From: Diatrype stigma
Lineage: Eukaryota > Ascomycota > Sordariomycetes > Xylariales > Diatrypaceae
DNA length: 64,000 nucleotides
Direction: 5' to 3'
NCBI GenBank assembly: GCA_022225965.2
Contig: JAKJXP020000082.1
Coordinates: 124,001-188,000 of the forward strand
Shown: in pieces, positions 1 to 10,432 of the stretch
Position numbering within the stretch: position 1 is the first letter of the stretch
Layout of the letters: each line of letters begins with the position of its first letter
Translations under genes and position numbers: made by a program
The notes under the pieces: model-generated
What the model was told of the DNA's origin: nothing
What the model saw: only the letters and a program-made list of their open reading frames with translations
Databases searched by the model: none

Positions 1-3000
1 TACGTTCCAGAATATGGGCCCTTCGCCTTCCCCCCGGTCAGGCCACAGCATGACAGCTGTTGGCAAGTCGATTGTCGTCGTTGGAGGAGAGCCTAGCTCA
101 GCAACGAATCAGGTTAATGATCTCTCGATCGTCTACGTTCTCGATACGACTAAAATTCGATACCCGAACGATGCTCAGATTCAGTCAGGTAACCAGAAGG
201 GTCGGCGACCGAGTAACGACACGCCAACCGGCAATCGGCCTCCTTCGTCACGCGATGGCTCACTTCCTCCGGACCAGAGGAGAATGGTGGGGGGAGCCCA
301 GGGCAGCCCGACTAATAGCTCTGCTAAGGGACAAGCTGGAGTCGACAACCATGCGCACCCTCCAGTCAGCAATGGAATTTCGAAGTTACCCAGAGCTGCA
401 GGAACCTCAACCCCGTCAGGACCTCCGCCGCCGGGACAAGCTCCCAAGCCGGGCGTCAGCGCAAACCCCAATGCGCGCGCTAGAAATGCGTCGATCGAAC
501 GGATTGAACGAGACGCCGCCAGATCCCGCTCGCCGAGTCTCAACGGTATGACCCAGTCACCTACGCCGCGCGACCCAGCTAAAGAAGGCATCCCCGCTAC
601 TAATGGACGACGCACACCAAACCAGCAAGGACAACGTGCTGCCCCGAAAATGGAGGAAGAAAATGTCGAGATGTCCAAGCCCCGACACTCGCGTCCTAGC
701 CGAGGCCAGGGTTCGGTTGATAGTAGCACGGAGCCTGTTCTCAGGAATGCGGCGGTGCCTCGGCCATCATCCCCACCACCGCCTACCCGACAGGCAAGCA
801 ATCCCTTGTCTCGGAGAGGATCTAACAGGAACTCGCAAACAGTCACTCTACTAAAGGAGCTGGATTCTGCCCGGAACCGAAATGCATGGTATGCGTCAGA
901 GCTCGAGCTTGCTCGGAAAGCCGGCTATGTCTCGAACGCCTCGCTCGGTCCTGCCCTGGATAGCCGGAATGCAGAGACTTTTGACGATGATGACAAGCCG
1001 CTCATCGAGGCGCTCTTGGCAATGAAGCAAGAGCTGGCCAATGTTCAGAGTTCGGTCGACAAGCAAGCGATATTAGCCGCTAAGCAAATAGCAGAGGCCG
1101 AAAGGCAACGCGATGCCGCGGTTCGAGAAGCTGCCTACGCCAAAGCCAAGATGGCAGGTCAGACAGGAAGTGCTGCTAGCACTCCACAGCTAGATAACGA
1201 AGGTGACATGGCTAGTGGTGATCGGGCAGCCGACCTGAGCCGCAAACTTGCATCAGCTCTTACCCTTCAAAAAGATCTTCAGACTCATCTGACACGCCTG
1301 AACTCGGAGCTTGAATCGGAGAGGCGTGCGCGACAACTAGCTGACGAGACTTCAAATGCTGCACAGAAGAGATCGGCCGACTTGGAAGGTTACAAGCAAC
1401 AAGCATCCTTGGAACTTGAGAGATTGAGGGCTGAACTGCATGTGATACAGCGTGAAGCACGCGAGCACTCCATCGCCAGTGCCGAAGCCCAGGCTAGCTT
1501 GCAGCTCTTACGCGTTGAACAGAACGATTTAGAGCATAAGCTGAAGGAGGCCACCGGGGGTCACGAAGAGCATGAGCAGTCCTTGATTTCATTGAGGGAC
1601 GCTGTTAGTGCATCAGCAGACTTGAGAAACCACATTGAAAAGAAGTTGAATGAAGAACGCGCCCGACGGGAAGAGGCCGAATCGAATCTCAGCCATGCTA
1701 AGAGTGAGCTTGAGGCTCGCAATGCGGAAATCGTCACCTTAAAGGAGCGCTTGCAGGATGCTGAAGAACTTGCCGAACGTCATGCGGCTGAAGCACAAAG
1801 TCACCGCCTGGCCATACTCTCTGGTTTGGAGAATATCGCCAAGGATGAGACGGGTCCGAACAGAGCCGATGCAGAACGGATTGCTACACTTCAGGAACAA
1901 CTCAACAGCGCCAACGCTCTGGTCCGGAAGTACCAACAGGAGGCCGATGCTGCGGCCGACAAGTTGCGGAGTGCGGAAGAACGTATCGCGGGCTTAGAAG
2001 CCTACCAGGAGCAATCTAGCAGGGAAGGTGTTACTATCCGACGACAATTACAATCTGCCCTGCGAGATGTGCAATCCCTCCAAGCGCTGAGCTCAGATTT
2101 GAAGCACCAACTCGCCAGCCAGCAGCTCGAGACGAATGCGGTAACAGTGCAGCACAACACGCTGAAGGACATTTTGAGCGAGAGGGGCATCAGTCCGACT
2201 AGCCTCGCCCGTGTACGCGAATTAGGTTCCAGGAATGATTCGCCTAACCCATCTCAGACCAGAGACCTCGAGCGCCAGCTTGCTCAAGCAGTTGCTGCTC
2301 ACGAGGAGACAAAGCAAGTGTTTGCAATCCAGGCTCAAGAGTCTGAGTCTGCCTTCCGTGACAAAATATCCCAGCTGGAGAGTGACTATCAGTCAGCTGT
2401 TCACTATGTGAAGGGCACAGAGAAGATGCTCAAAAAGCTGAAGGAGGAACTCTCCAAGTACAAGTCGGATAATGCTCGCCTCAAAAACGAGAACCTCGAA
2501 CTGGAAGAGCGCATACAAGACAACGAAAATGGGGGCGGGAGCAATACGGCTGCTGCAGAATGGCATAGCGAGCGCGAGGCGCTGTTGCGAAGAATCGAAG
2601 GTCTTGAGGAGCAAGTTCAAACATCGTCAGCAGAACTCAAACGCCAGCTGGAAGAGGTGCGGAGGGAGCTTGATGTCACTAGGCAAGAGCGGGACAGCGC
2701 GACCCAGTCGAGTAGCGACTCGATCCAGCGTCTCACCGCGCGGGAGAAGGAGCTCGAAGAGATGCAGCAGGAGAACTCACTACTTGAGAAACGGGCCCAG
2801 GACGCCGAACAGAAAGTGGGCCTTCTGCTTGATCAGGTCGAAAACTCAGTCGATAACTATCGCCGACAAAGCCGTATCAGCTCAGACCACGTCAACATTG
2901 CCGTGCCAACTACAATGAATGGCACTGGGCATAACCGACAAGAAAGCTCAGATGCCGGAAGCTTGTACGGTGGTCTTGGTGGTGCCGGTGGCCTTAGCGG

Positions 3001-3268
3001 TGCCGGCGGTGCGAGGAACAGTGCCGCTCTCGACAGCCTGGCCAATGAACTTGATATGTTGCGTTCGCATTGGGAAGCGACCAACAAAAATTACCGGCTC
3101 TCGACCAATTTCGACTTTGAGAATGCCCCATCTAGGAGGGAAGACGACGGGGTTGGATTAGGTCTCAGCGCGAGCCTTGCTGACTGGCGGAAGCGACTTG
3201 ACACCGACGACCAGGAGCCGGAGGGTGGTGATAAGCTTCGGGAGCCTAAGGGCAACGCCGGTCCATGA
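1..3268 (+). CDS. Kelch-repeat / coiled-coil cell polarity protein, Tea1/Kel1 type (5' partial)
   Basis: The frame is open from base 2, so the N-terminal beta-propeller lies outside the window; the first internal Met is at 14 and the stop (TGA) at 3266-3268. The first ~55 residues look like the last kelch blade (RSGHSMTAVGKSIVVVGGE, then VYVLDTTKIRYP). A Pro/Ser-rich disordered stretch follows (about residues 60-280), then roughly 650 residues of heptad-rich coiled coil (about 280-960) with many Leu/Glu/Lys/Arg repeats, then a Gly-rich segment and a short acidic tail. Kelch plus long coiled coil is the architecture of fission yeast Tea1 and budding yeast Kel1/2, cell-end markers that link microtubule tips to polarized growth. 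The family assignment is confident. Which paralogue it is cannot be told without the propeller. Confidence 0.85.
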   Translation, partial: TFQNMGPSPSPRSGHSMTAVGKSIVVVGGEPSSATNQVNDLSIVYVLDTTKIRYPNDAQIQSGNQKGRRPSNDTPTGNRPPSSRDGSLPPDQRRMVGGAQGSPTNSSAKGQAGVDNHAHPPVSNGISKLPRAAGTSTPSGPPPPGQAPKPGVSANPNARARNASIERIERDAARSRSPSLNGMTQSPTPRDPAKEGIPATNGRRTPNQQGQRAAPKMEEENVEMSKPRHSRPSRGQGSVDSSTEPVLRNAAVPRPSSPPPPTRQASNPLSRRGSNRNSQTVTLLKELDSARNRNAWYASELELARKAGYVSNASLGPALDSRNAETFDDDDKPLIEALLAMKQELANVQSSVDKQAILAAKQIAEAERQRDAAVREAAYAKAKMAGQTGSAASTPQLDNEGDMASGDRAADLSRKLASALTLQKDLQTHLTRLNSELESERRARQLADETSNAAQKRSADLEGYKQQASLELERLRAELHVIQREAREHSIASAEAQASLQLLRVEQNDLEHKLKEATGGHEEHEQSLISLRDAVSASADLRNHIEKKLNEERARREEAESNLSHAKSELEARNAEIVTLKERLQDAEELAERHAAEAQSHRLAILSGLENIAKDETGPNRADAERIATLQEQLNSANALVRKYQQEADAAADKLRSAEERIAGLEAYQEQSSREGVTIRRQLQSALRDVQSLQALSSDLKHQLASQQLETNAVTVQHNTLKDILSERGISPTSLARVRELGSRNDSPNPSQTRDLERQLAQAVAAHEETKQVFAIQAQESESAFRDKISQLESDYQSAVHYVKGTEKMLKKLKEELSKYKSDNARLKNENLELEERIQDNENGGGSNTAAAEWHSEREALLRRIEGLEEQVQTSSAELKRQLEEVRRELDVTRQERDSATQSSSDSIQRLTAREKELEEMQQENSLLEKRAQDAEQKVGLLLDQVENSVDNYRRQSRISSDHVNIAVPTTMNGTGHNRQESSDAGSLYGGLGGAGGLSGAGGARNSAALDSLANELDMLRSHWEATNKNYRLSTNFDFENAPSRREDDGVGLGLSASLADWRKRLDTDDQEPEGGDKLREPKGNAGP

Positions 3269-4704
3269 ATAACCGAGTGATGAAGTCCACGTTCAACTGA
3301 TCTTTACAGCTGCAACTTGGCACGAAACCGTGATACCCCTTTGTACATTTCCGCATTGTACTACCACAGGTGGGGAGTATTGTGTTATATCACATTTGAT
3401 TACCTAACTTGTGTTTTTCTGTTGTTATTTGCGTGCCATTCCGATTCGTGGCTTACCCATTCTACTCATCGCAAGACGATCCGTACACATATTCTCCATC
3501 GGGGAGCAGAATTTCGGTTGGGGTTTATTTTACATCAATTCTACGATGATGATTTTGTTTTCGATTCCAGTTGTCTAAGATCACCACGAGACAGCTGATT
3601 TGTTCATCCACGCGTAATTCCTTCTGCATCTTGTTTGTCTCGCAGAATTCCTTGATTTCTGTTCCCTTGTTGGCGGAGACGACACTCCCGAGGCAGGGAA
3701 AGGCCGCATGACTAAGGAGTTTTGAACAAGCTTGGCGGCCACGGACGCCGACACACGACTTAGCTGTCGTCTTTTACCATAACGGGGGCGGTGTTCAACA
3801 TGTTTCTGTATTTGTGGTGCGAGAAGGAAGGGGTATCAGTTAGCTGAATAGCAGCTAGCTAGCCCAACCGGATGGGAGAAAAGATGTCCGGGCGTGTTCT
3901 TGTCTAGTGGTTCGGAAAACGAAAGAGACAAGTACAGAGAGACCCGCGGGAGGGGGCTCCTTTACTGTAAAAGTTAATGTGCAATATACGTGGCCTTGTT
4001 CATGTTCCGAGGCGATACCATTGAATTCTTTCGAGAAAAGAAAACCATTAGCCGTGGATCGACGTGGTTAACTACGTGTCTTATAATTGTTACGTACATA
4101 CATAATCTAGTGCTAGTTCATGTTAGACTAACTTGAAGGTATACACTAAGCGGATGAAGATGGTAGTCGTGGCAAGTGACTAGGATGGTGTGAGTGCAAA
4201 CCGGCGTACGTAAATCGGGCTGTCAGATCGTATCTCCTCTCATCGTTGAAAAGGGCGGCTCGCTAACGCCAAGAAAGGGACGACAGGGATCGAAATGAAT
4301 AGACATCGAAATCATACCAAGGCAGTAAGTGGAGCTTACCCCTTTTCCAGATATCATGCCACCACACCCTCGTTTCGGGTCAACGACATAGTCAGTCGCT
4401 TCTTGTACATCACCCATAGCAAACACCATTTCATGAAATTCATTCTTATTCGAATTTCGAGGTATATTGCCGACCAATGTATTGTCGCTAACTTTGAAAG
4501 CCGCTTGCGACCTTATCTACATTCTCTTTCGGTCGTCGGTGGAATGGGGAAAGGTCTCCGCTTTCCGAGATGAAGGGCTCTTTCTTTCTACTACCTAAGA
4601 GACAATGGCGAAGAAGCGATATATAGAACTCTCATGTTTGTTGTTGGTGACGTGGATCGTCATCGTCGCCGTCGCTGCCGCCGGTGAACTTTGAGCTTTA
4701 AACA
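3269..4704. other. Intergenic, 3' flank of the kelch gene
   Basis: No ORF here has family-like content or splice structure. The first few hundred bases are presumably the 3' UTR of the kelch gene. Short ORFs on both strands (for example 3317-3598) look like chance frames. Confidence 0.5.
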
Positions 4705-5329
4705 TTAATTCAACGTACCTAGAGTCGGCCTATGGTTTGGGAGGGTGGGGGCGGCGCAGAGGGAAGGCTGCTCAAACAGACGAATCGTGTAAGGCACGAA
4801 GACCATCACCATGCTTGTCGCGCCAACCTGGCCGCTCAAAACGCGCGAGGACTGCAACGAGAGCAGGTGAGTACGGCGTCTCTCCTCCGCCCCGAAACAC
4901 GCATTCGCGCCCGACATAAGGCTTCTTAGCGAGTCATCGATCGCGTAGACAAAGGGTATATGCACCTGGCACAACTGTCGTTGTAGCTCCCTCATTATAC
5001 TTATGTCTTCCCATTCCTCGACCGCGGGGCCGAAAGCTCCCGATAGGAGTGTGGCAGAATCGTCGATCTTGGACCTGGACATCCCAAGATCGCCCACTAC
5101 TATGTCAGGAAATGCGTGCAGGTTCGAATCCTCGGGGGGGCGAGTAGGGTGGTGGATGAAGAAGTCAAACCAACCCATGTCACGGTGGAAGATGGCCATA
5201 CAGAAAATGAGTCAGACGGCCGGTCCCCATTTTGTAGTGTCTTTCATGTTTGCTCTTGCTAGTTGTGTGATCAACGAGAGAACTCGAGGTATACGTACGA
5301 CCCCAGCAGTTAGTTATCCTCTCTTCTAG
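4705..5329 (-). pseudogene. Decayed protein kinase domain (fungal Ser/Thr kinase-like)
   Basis: On the minus strand the frame ending at 4705 reads a recognisable kinase C-lobe. It has a catalytic-loop HRD (FHRDMGW, near 5190), then FPDIVVGDLGMSRSK with DLG in place of DFG (near 5090), then a segment resembling the alphaF region (EEWEDISIMRELQRQLCQVH). The same frame continues upstream as RVLSLITQLAR and LIFC, as expected for the helix before HRD, but is interrupted by a TGA at 5212-5214. The catalytic Lys and Asn of HRDxKxxN are not present. No N-lobe with a Gly-rich loop or VAIK was found nearby. This is best read as a broken, partial kinase gene; a missed intron that removes the stop is less likely. 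The kinase relationship is inferred from motif order. Confidence 0.55.
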
Positions 5330-7060
5330 TCTGTTGCTACTTCAAGGCAATAAATGATAGGTTATAGTAAAGTATAATCCTAAGCACCAGTTGAGCCCAG
5401 ATGCTACTCCCAAGAACCAGCACTCAAATACATGCAGACAAGTGCATAAGTAAGCGTTTTGACATGTTTTCAAGCTGCGTGCAACTATCAGGACACGATA
5501 TCTGCCAAGTCAAAACGGTGGAAGAAGAAACCCAAGGACAGGAAAGGGGAAAGGGGCACAGGGAACAGCATAGGGTATGTTCGACTTGTCTATAGCGATA
5601 GCAAGACCTGGAAGACTCTCGTACACGCAGAAGCTGAAACGATACTGCTCTCGACAAAGACGAACTAGATCAATATGTTACCAGAAGACTCTGGTCCGTA
5701 TCGGACCGTAGGCATAGATCAGGTCGAGATCAGGCCCGGAGACGAAAGGGTCCGTATCGAAGTTGTATTGAGGTGTCGAGTTCCAGATGCCCTGCTTCAG
5801 AGCGTAGAGAATCCTTCTTTCACTACCAATATGCTGTAACCCAGCCCCCTTACTGTATAATATGGAGGGTTCATAGCAACAGAAGATCAATGCAAAAGTA
5901 TCGTGACAAGAGACCATAACCAGGCTCGGATGAATAAAGCCACGCCAGCAGTAAATCCACCCCTTTTCATGCACATCTATCTATTCCACAAAGCAGACCA
6001 TGACTATGTAAGAACAGGATGCCGTCTCGCCCTACCTAACCGGGGCACAGCCCACCCGGTGAGAGGCTATCCAGTCAGCCCAACGATCTTCTGTCTAAAT
6101 ACCTGATGGGAACAACATGGGACAGATTCCCGCGTACTTGCGTGAGATGATATGAGAGGCCCGATATTCTTCCGTGGGGGAGAGGACAAGCATTGTTGAT
6201 CCTGGTTAGGGAGGGCGGCATGCATCAAGATGGATGACGGGGGGGTAATGGCCTCGGGCCGTAGAGCAAGGGTGCGACACGGACAGCCTCAGATCGCGTC
6301 TCGTGTGGCAGATCTAGCAGATCGGCTCCTTCCCGAACGACTCAAATAGGAAGACCTCGTTACGGAGGTAGTGGCGCTTGCTGTTACACCCTCCGCATGG
6401 CGTAGAGGACGATACGATGGGCTCTCTGCTGAAAGTTCGCCGCTCGGCTTTCCCGAGTTTTCGCAGCCTTTGTGCTGAGCGACAGATGGTATGATGATGC
6501 AAGTTAGTACATAGCAGTGTTCGCCAGATGGGAAATCGTGGAACATAAGTTGGACGGTAAGAATACCAATTATGACCGAGGCTTCTACACTGAATCACAT
6601 GAGTCAAGATTACACAAGGCCATTATTACTTTCTAACGGGTCTCCTAAATTCATCTGAGGCTACTTCAACACCCAAACCCACTTCATACCGCGAAGAAAT
6701 AATCCCCTCCCTGCGCCGCCAACGGCGGCGAGGGAAGACATGTCTAGATACAGTGGAACGTGGCACAACTAGTGCAAAAGGGTGTTCATTAAATATAGCT
6801 TTGTAATAGTTGTCAACCTCTCAACTTCCTTCCTCGCTTTCTTTCTTCCTCGCCGGTGGGGGAAGTGAAAAGAAAGAAAAAAAGAAAAGACTCTACATTG
6901 GGTTGTTTTTGTCGGACGGGGAAAAAAGAAATGTGCTTTCGCGGGAACCACCATGCGCCATCGGAGCCAACCCCAGGGTATGGTCATGAACAACGTGAGA
7001 AAACGGGAGGCGAAAAAGGACACTCAACAACACAACGGTAGCGGAAAAGGGGGGCTTTCA
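5330..7060. other. Intergenic, no gene recognised
   Basis: About 1.7 kb between the kinase relic and the 3' end of the Asn/Gly-rich gene. Scattered ORFs under 100 codons (for example 5678-5974 minus, 6314-6607 minus) have no recognised domain, signal peptide or splice partner. The last few hundred bases presumably include the 3' UTR of the minus-strand gene. Confidence 0.45.
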
Positions 7061-9013
7061 TCATGACGAGAGGCAAGCCTGTTGCTGTGTCTGGCAGTCG
7101 GCGAGGGTGTGGCCCGCACCCGCGTTCGCGGCATCAGAACACGCGTTGTTCTGGATGTCACAAGCGCGCTGCTTTGCGGCGTCCTCTGTCGTGAAGGTGT
7201 TACCATCGCTATTGCGGTTCGAAGATGTCTCGGTTAGCCATACGTTCGTAGTGATAAGTAGAGCTCGGGGAAGGTGGTAACATGAGACTTACACAGAGAA
7301 CGGTCGAGTGGGATCGCCCGTCGATTCGACACTAGGAGCTGCGCCTCCCAAATCCTGCGTATTGGAACCCTGATTAGCGCCTTGCTGGTTGCCTTGTGGA
7401 AGGGGGAGTTAGCATATGAAGGCGAAGAAAAGAAAAGTGTGGGGAAATGTCTAGGTAGAAGCTTTGAAAAAGCGCGAAGCCACAAGACAAAAGCCAGAGA
7501 GAAGGCAATCATCTCATTAGCCCGTAGCTATGCTTGCTACTCACCACCGAAGCCACCGCCGAAGCCACCGCCTCCTGTTAAAAACAGGGTCAACTACCAA
7601 GTCTCGGACACTCCAGTGTAGGTGCAAGGTATATAGGGGGGGTGTATATAGGGATAGGGGGAACAGCTTACCTCCGAAACCGCCTCCGAAACCGCCGCCA
7701 AAGCCGCCTGTACAGTGAGTTCTGGTTAGCAATCCGCCCATCGATGTCGTGGCCCCGATGACCTGCAGTCGGAACTAATAAATGTCGCCGGTGACGTCGC
7801 CGAGTCGCACAGCGACTTTGCCGAGTCGAATTAAGCTAATAAATATATTTTTTCCTACTGACCATTGTTGTTTCCGCCGTTGTTGTTGTTATTGTTATTG
7901 CCATTGTTGTTGTTGCCGTTGTTGTTGTTGTTATTGTTGTTGCCGTTATTGTTGTTGTTGTTGTTATTGTTGTTGTTACCGCCGACGGTGAACTTGTTGC
8001 AATCATCTTGGGCACCTCGCTGGGCAATAGGCATGAGAACAGGCTGGTGGTTAGAGGAAGAAACCATCGTGCAGACACGGTAGTTTCCAGCGGGGAGACC
8101 GCCAGTGACGGTAGCAGACAGGAGGCCGTTGCCGTTGCCGGCGTCGTTGATACCCTTGAAGAAGACGAACTGCTTAGGGTCCGGGGGGGTGTTGGGGGTG
8201 AGGGAGCCACCGAGATCCTGGATGGTGATGTGAGTGTGACCGATGATCTGACCGTTCCCGTTGACCTGCTGGGGCGCAGAGTAGTAGGTGTTGTCCGGGT
8301 TGGTGAAAGTACCGGCCTGAAGGTTCTGGTACTGCACCGTGACATCGAAGTCCTGGTTCTCGTCGACATCATCGTTGTGCGCGGGGTTCGTCAGGATACC
8401 AGAGATCATCTTGTCGGCCGAGGGAATCTGACCCATGGCTGCGAAGGCTGTTAGTACGACGGACCATGACATATATCCTGTCCCAAGACGGGCTTTACTC
8501 ACGAATAGGGTTACATGAGCCGTCCTCATTCTGGAGACCGTTGGTGATGGTCTGACCAGAGCAGAAGTTGATGAAGTTGGCGTCATCGCTTTAAAGTGTT
8601 AGCTGAACTGAACTGCGTGATAGGAGGATGAGAACTCACGTCAATGAAGCAGCCTCATCCGGGTCGTCAGACTGAGCGGTACCATCCTGGGCCGAACCGG
8701 TCGCAATAACATCCTGCTCAAGACACTGGTTTCCGTTATTGTTGTTATTGTTGTTGTTGCCATTGTTGTTGTTATTGTTGTTGTTGTTCCCGCCGTTATT
8801 ATTGCCGCCGTTGTTGCCGCCGTTGTTGCCCCCATTTCCGAAGCCATTTCCACCATTGAAACCGCCGCCAAAGCCTCCGCCGCCAAACTGCCGGCTCTTG
8901 AGAGCATTGGCTGAACGGCGCTGCATGATCTGGTCGAACGGACGGTGGATAGAAACCGCCTCGGATACAGCCGCTAAGCCCATCAGGCTGGCGACGACTG
9001 TCTTTGCCAACAT
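7061..9013 (-). CDS. Secreted Asn/Gly-rich protein with conserved GHTHxTIQ domain and four-Cys tail (7 exons)
   Basis: Exons (minus): 9013-8640, 8588-8503, 8438-7863, 7707-7672, 7574-7545, 7392-7293 and 7208-7061, giving 1350 nt or 449 aa. A signal peptide (MLAKTVVASLMGLAAVSEA) leads into a pro-like segment with dibasic sites. Next comes a first Asn/Gly tract, then a conserved domain with FCSGQTITNG, GHTHITIQDLGGSL, FFKGINDAGNGNG and CTMVSSSNHQPVLMPIAQRG. After a second long Asn tract come Gly-Phe repeats (GGGFGG), then a C-terminal tail with two CxxxxxxC pairs (CDIQNNAC, CQTQQQAC). The central domain belongs to a widespread fungal secreted family of unknown function, often mis-annotated 'ribosomal protein S17'. 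A TATA-like run lies about 95 bp upstream. Every junction keeps frame. Asn runs use mixed AAC/AAT codons. The function is unknown; extracellular or cell-wall localisation is inferred. Confidence 0.85.
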
Positions 9014-9652
9014 TTTCGTGAGAGTTCTTCTTTTACAATAGTTCAGAAGGAGGAAAGAGGTTTAGTGATTATCCGACCACTTAGGATCTAGAGGCAGGAG
9101 AGGAGGATTATATATATTGTCGAGTATTTCAAACTGGTTCCAGACCGTTTCGCAAGGAGAAATAATAAAGTAGCAGGAGTCGAAATGAAGTGGGCAAAAG
9201 CACAAGCCAAAAGTGAACGAATGTACAGGAGACCCTACCAGCGCATTCGATGCGAAGGAGAAAGGAGCGATATGAACTCGGAGGAGTGGTCACGAGAAGA
9301 ACAGACAAGGCGCTGAAATAAAAGGAGGGACAAGAACACGACAATAACTTGGCCGGAACCAGGCACGCCTTATACGCACATCTCGGAGGAAGGCTAGCCA
9401 GCCCATCCCGGGCGACTTGTGGGTAACGAGAATGGAAGCCAAGCTTTCCGCAACTAGCTCTACAACATCACGTCCATTTCGAGATGCTCGAGCCAAGAAT
9501 GAAACCCACAGTCTCAAAACGTGGATCGGGGAGGGGATACATGAAGGAGATGAGGTTAGGAAACCGACAGGGTTCGTTAGGAGCCCCTTACACTGCGGGA
9601 CTGTCAGGACTGCAGGAGTGCCAGACTGCCAGACTGCCAGATCAGAAAAGTG
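9014..9652. promoter_or_regulatory. Upstream region of the Asn/Gly-rich gene, with a TATA-like run
   Basis: On the minus strand an alternating TA run at 9109-9117 sits about 95 bp before the ATG at 9013 and could act as a TATA box. The remainder up to MITE A has no convincing gene; the 142-codon minus ORF at 9290-9718 overlaps the MITE end and has no family features. A short tandem GCCAGACT motif lies near 9620-9640. Confidence 0.4.
9644..9652. repeat. 9-bp target-site duplication, left copy (MITE A)
   Basis: AGAAAAGTG abuts the left end of MITE A and is repeated exactly at 10184-10192 next to the right end. Confidence 0.88.
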
Positions 9653-10183
9653 CAATCCGCCTATACACACCGGACAAAAACGATATACACACCGGACATT
9701 AACCGCATTTGGACACACTCCACATTACCCATCTACAACCTATCTCACAACCTAACACACTACTTAATATACCTAACAATACACCCATTACCAATACCTT
9801 CAATACCCTCATACAACACAATTACATACATATACCCAAATGGGGGAACTCCCACCGTCCCCCCAAACCCCCCGGACCTAACCCTAACCCTAGACTAACC
9901 CTAACCCTAACTAACCCCTAACCCGTAACTGCGCTGCTGGCGCCGGCGTTGGTGCAAGTGTAGATGCAGGTATGTAGGTAAGTAATGGGTGGCAGGTAGG
10001 TAATGGGTGGCAGGTAGGTAATGGGTGGTAAACGGTATGGGTAATTGTTAGGGAGTAACTTGGGGGGTGCCAGGCTTGAATGTGGCTTGGGGTGTGGCAC
10101 GAGTGGCTGATGCGCTAACCTTACCAAATGCGGTTAATGTCCGGTGTGTATATCGTTTTTGTCCGGTGTGTATAGGCGGATTG
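9653..10183. mobile_element. MITE A: non-autonomous Mutator-like element with 60-bp perfect TIRs and 9-bp TSD
   Basis: The left end (9653-9712) and right end (10124-10183) are exact reverse complements over 60 bp, starting CAATCCGCC and ending GGCGGATTG. The element is flanked on both sides by the same 9 bp, AGAAAAGTG (9644-9652 and 10184-10192), a perfect target-site duplication. Long TIRs with a 9-bp duplication are the hallmark of Mutator-like (MULE) transposons; at 531 bp with no transposase ORF it must be non-autonomous. Each TIR holds TATACACACCGGACA twice, 22 bp apart (9662 and 9684). The core holds telomere-like CCCTAA repeats (about 9877-9922) and three copies of an 18-bp GTAGGTAATGGGTGGCAG unit (about 9979-10030). 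It lies about 640 bp upstream of the Asn/Gly-rich gene. Confidence 0.9.
9877..9922. repeat. Interstitial telomere-like CCCTAA repeats inside MITE A
   Basis: A short irregular array of CCTAACCCTAA units lies within the MITE core. The fungal telomere repeat is TTAGGG/CCCTAA. MITE B carries the equivalent array in reverse orientation, so these belong to the element and do not mark a chromosome end. Confidence 0.85.
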
Positions 10184-10192
10184 AGAAAAGTG
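10184..10192. repeat. 9-bp target-site duplication, right copy (MITE A)
   Basis: AGAAAAGTG directly follows the terminal GGCGGATTG and matches 9644-9652 without mismatch. Confidence 0.88.
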
Positions 10193-10369
10193 TGGAGGAT
10201 GGGTGGGCGGTGGCAGGCCGGGTGGCAGCGGCGCCGATCCCTGACGGCTTAGCGTTCCCCAACCCAGCTGGTATCTGCAGGGGCAAGCTTAAAATCATCC
10301 TTGTCGGTCGGTTTGTGAACGGAAGCCACCGAGCAAGCTGGTCGCAGAGGTAGTTACCCTCGTCTCGTA

Positions 10370-10432
10370 GGTATGTATGTATGTACTATATGTACTACCT
10401 ATGTATGTCTGTCTGTATGTATGTATGTATCT
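10370..10432. repeat. GTAT/GTCT tetranucleotide repeat
   Basis: Irregular run of GTAT units interrupted by GTCT units and by a TACTA stretch. Confidence 0.75.

Noticed and set aside
5121..5131. GGTTCGAATCC resembles a tRNA T-loop
   Set aside because: No matching acceptor, D or anticodon stems around it; it falls inside the kinase-like coding remnant.
7836..8372. 178-codon minus ORF (Ser/Thr/Arg-rich)
   Set aside because: A shifted-frame shadow of the Asn/Gly-rich gene's third exon; the spliced model explains the region with conserved motifs.
9877..9922. Telomere repeats as evidence of a chromosome end
   Set aside because: The array is short and irregular and lies inside a TIR-bounded element that occurs twice in the window, with genes on both sides.
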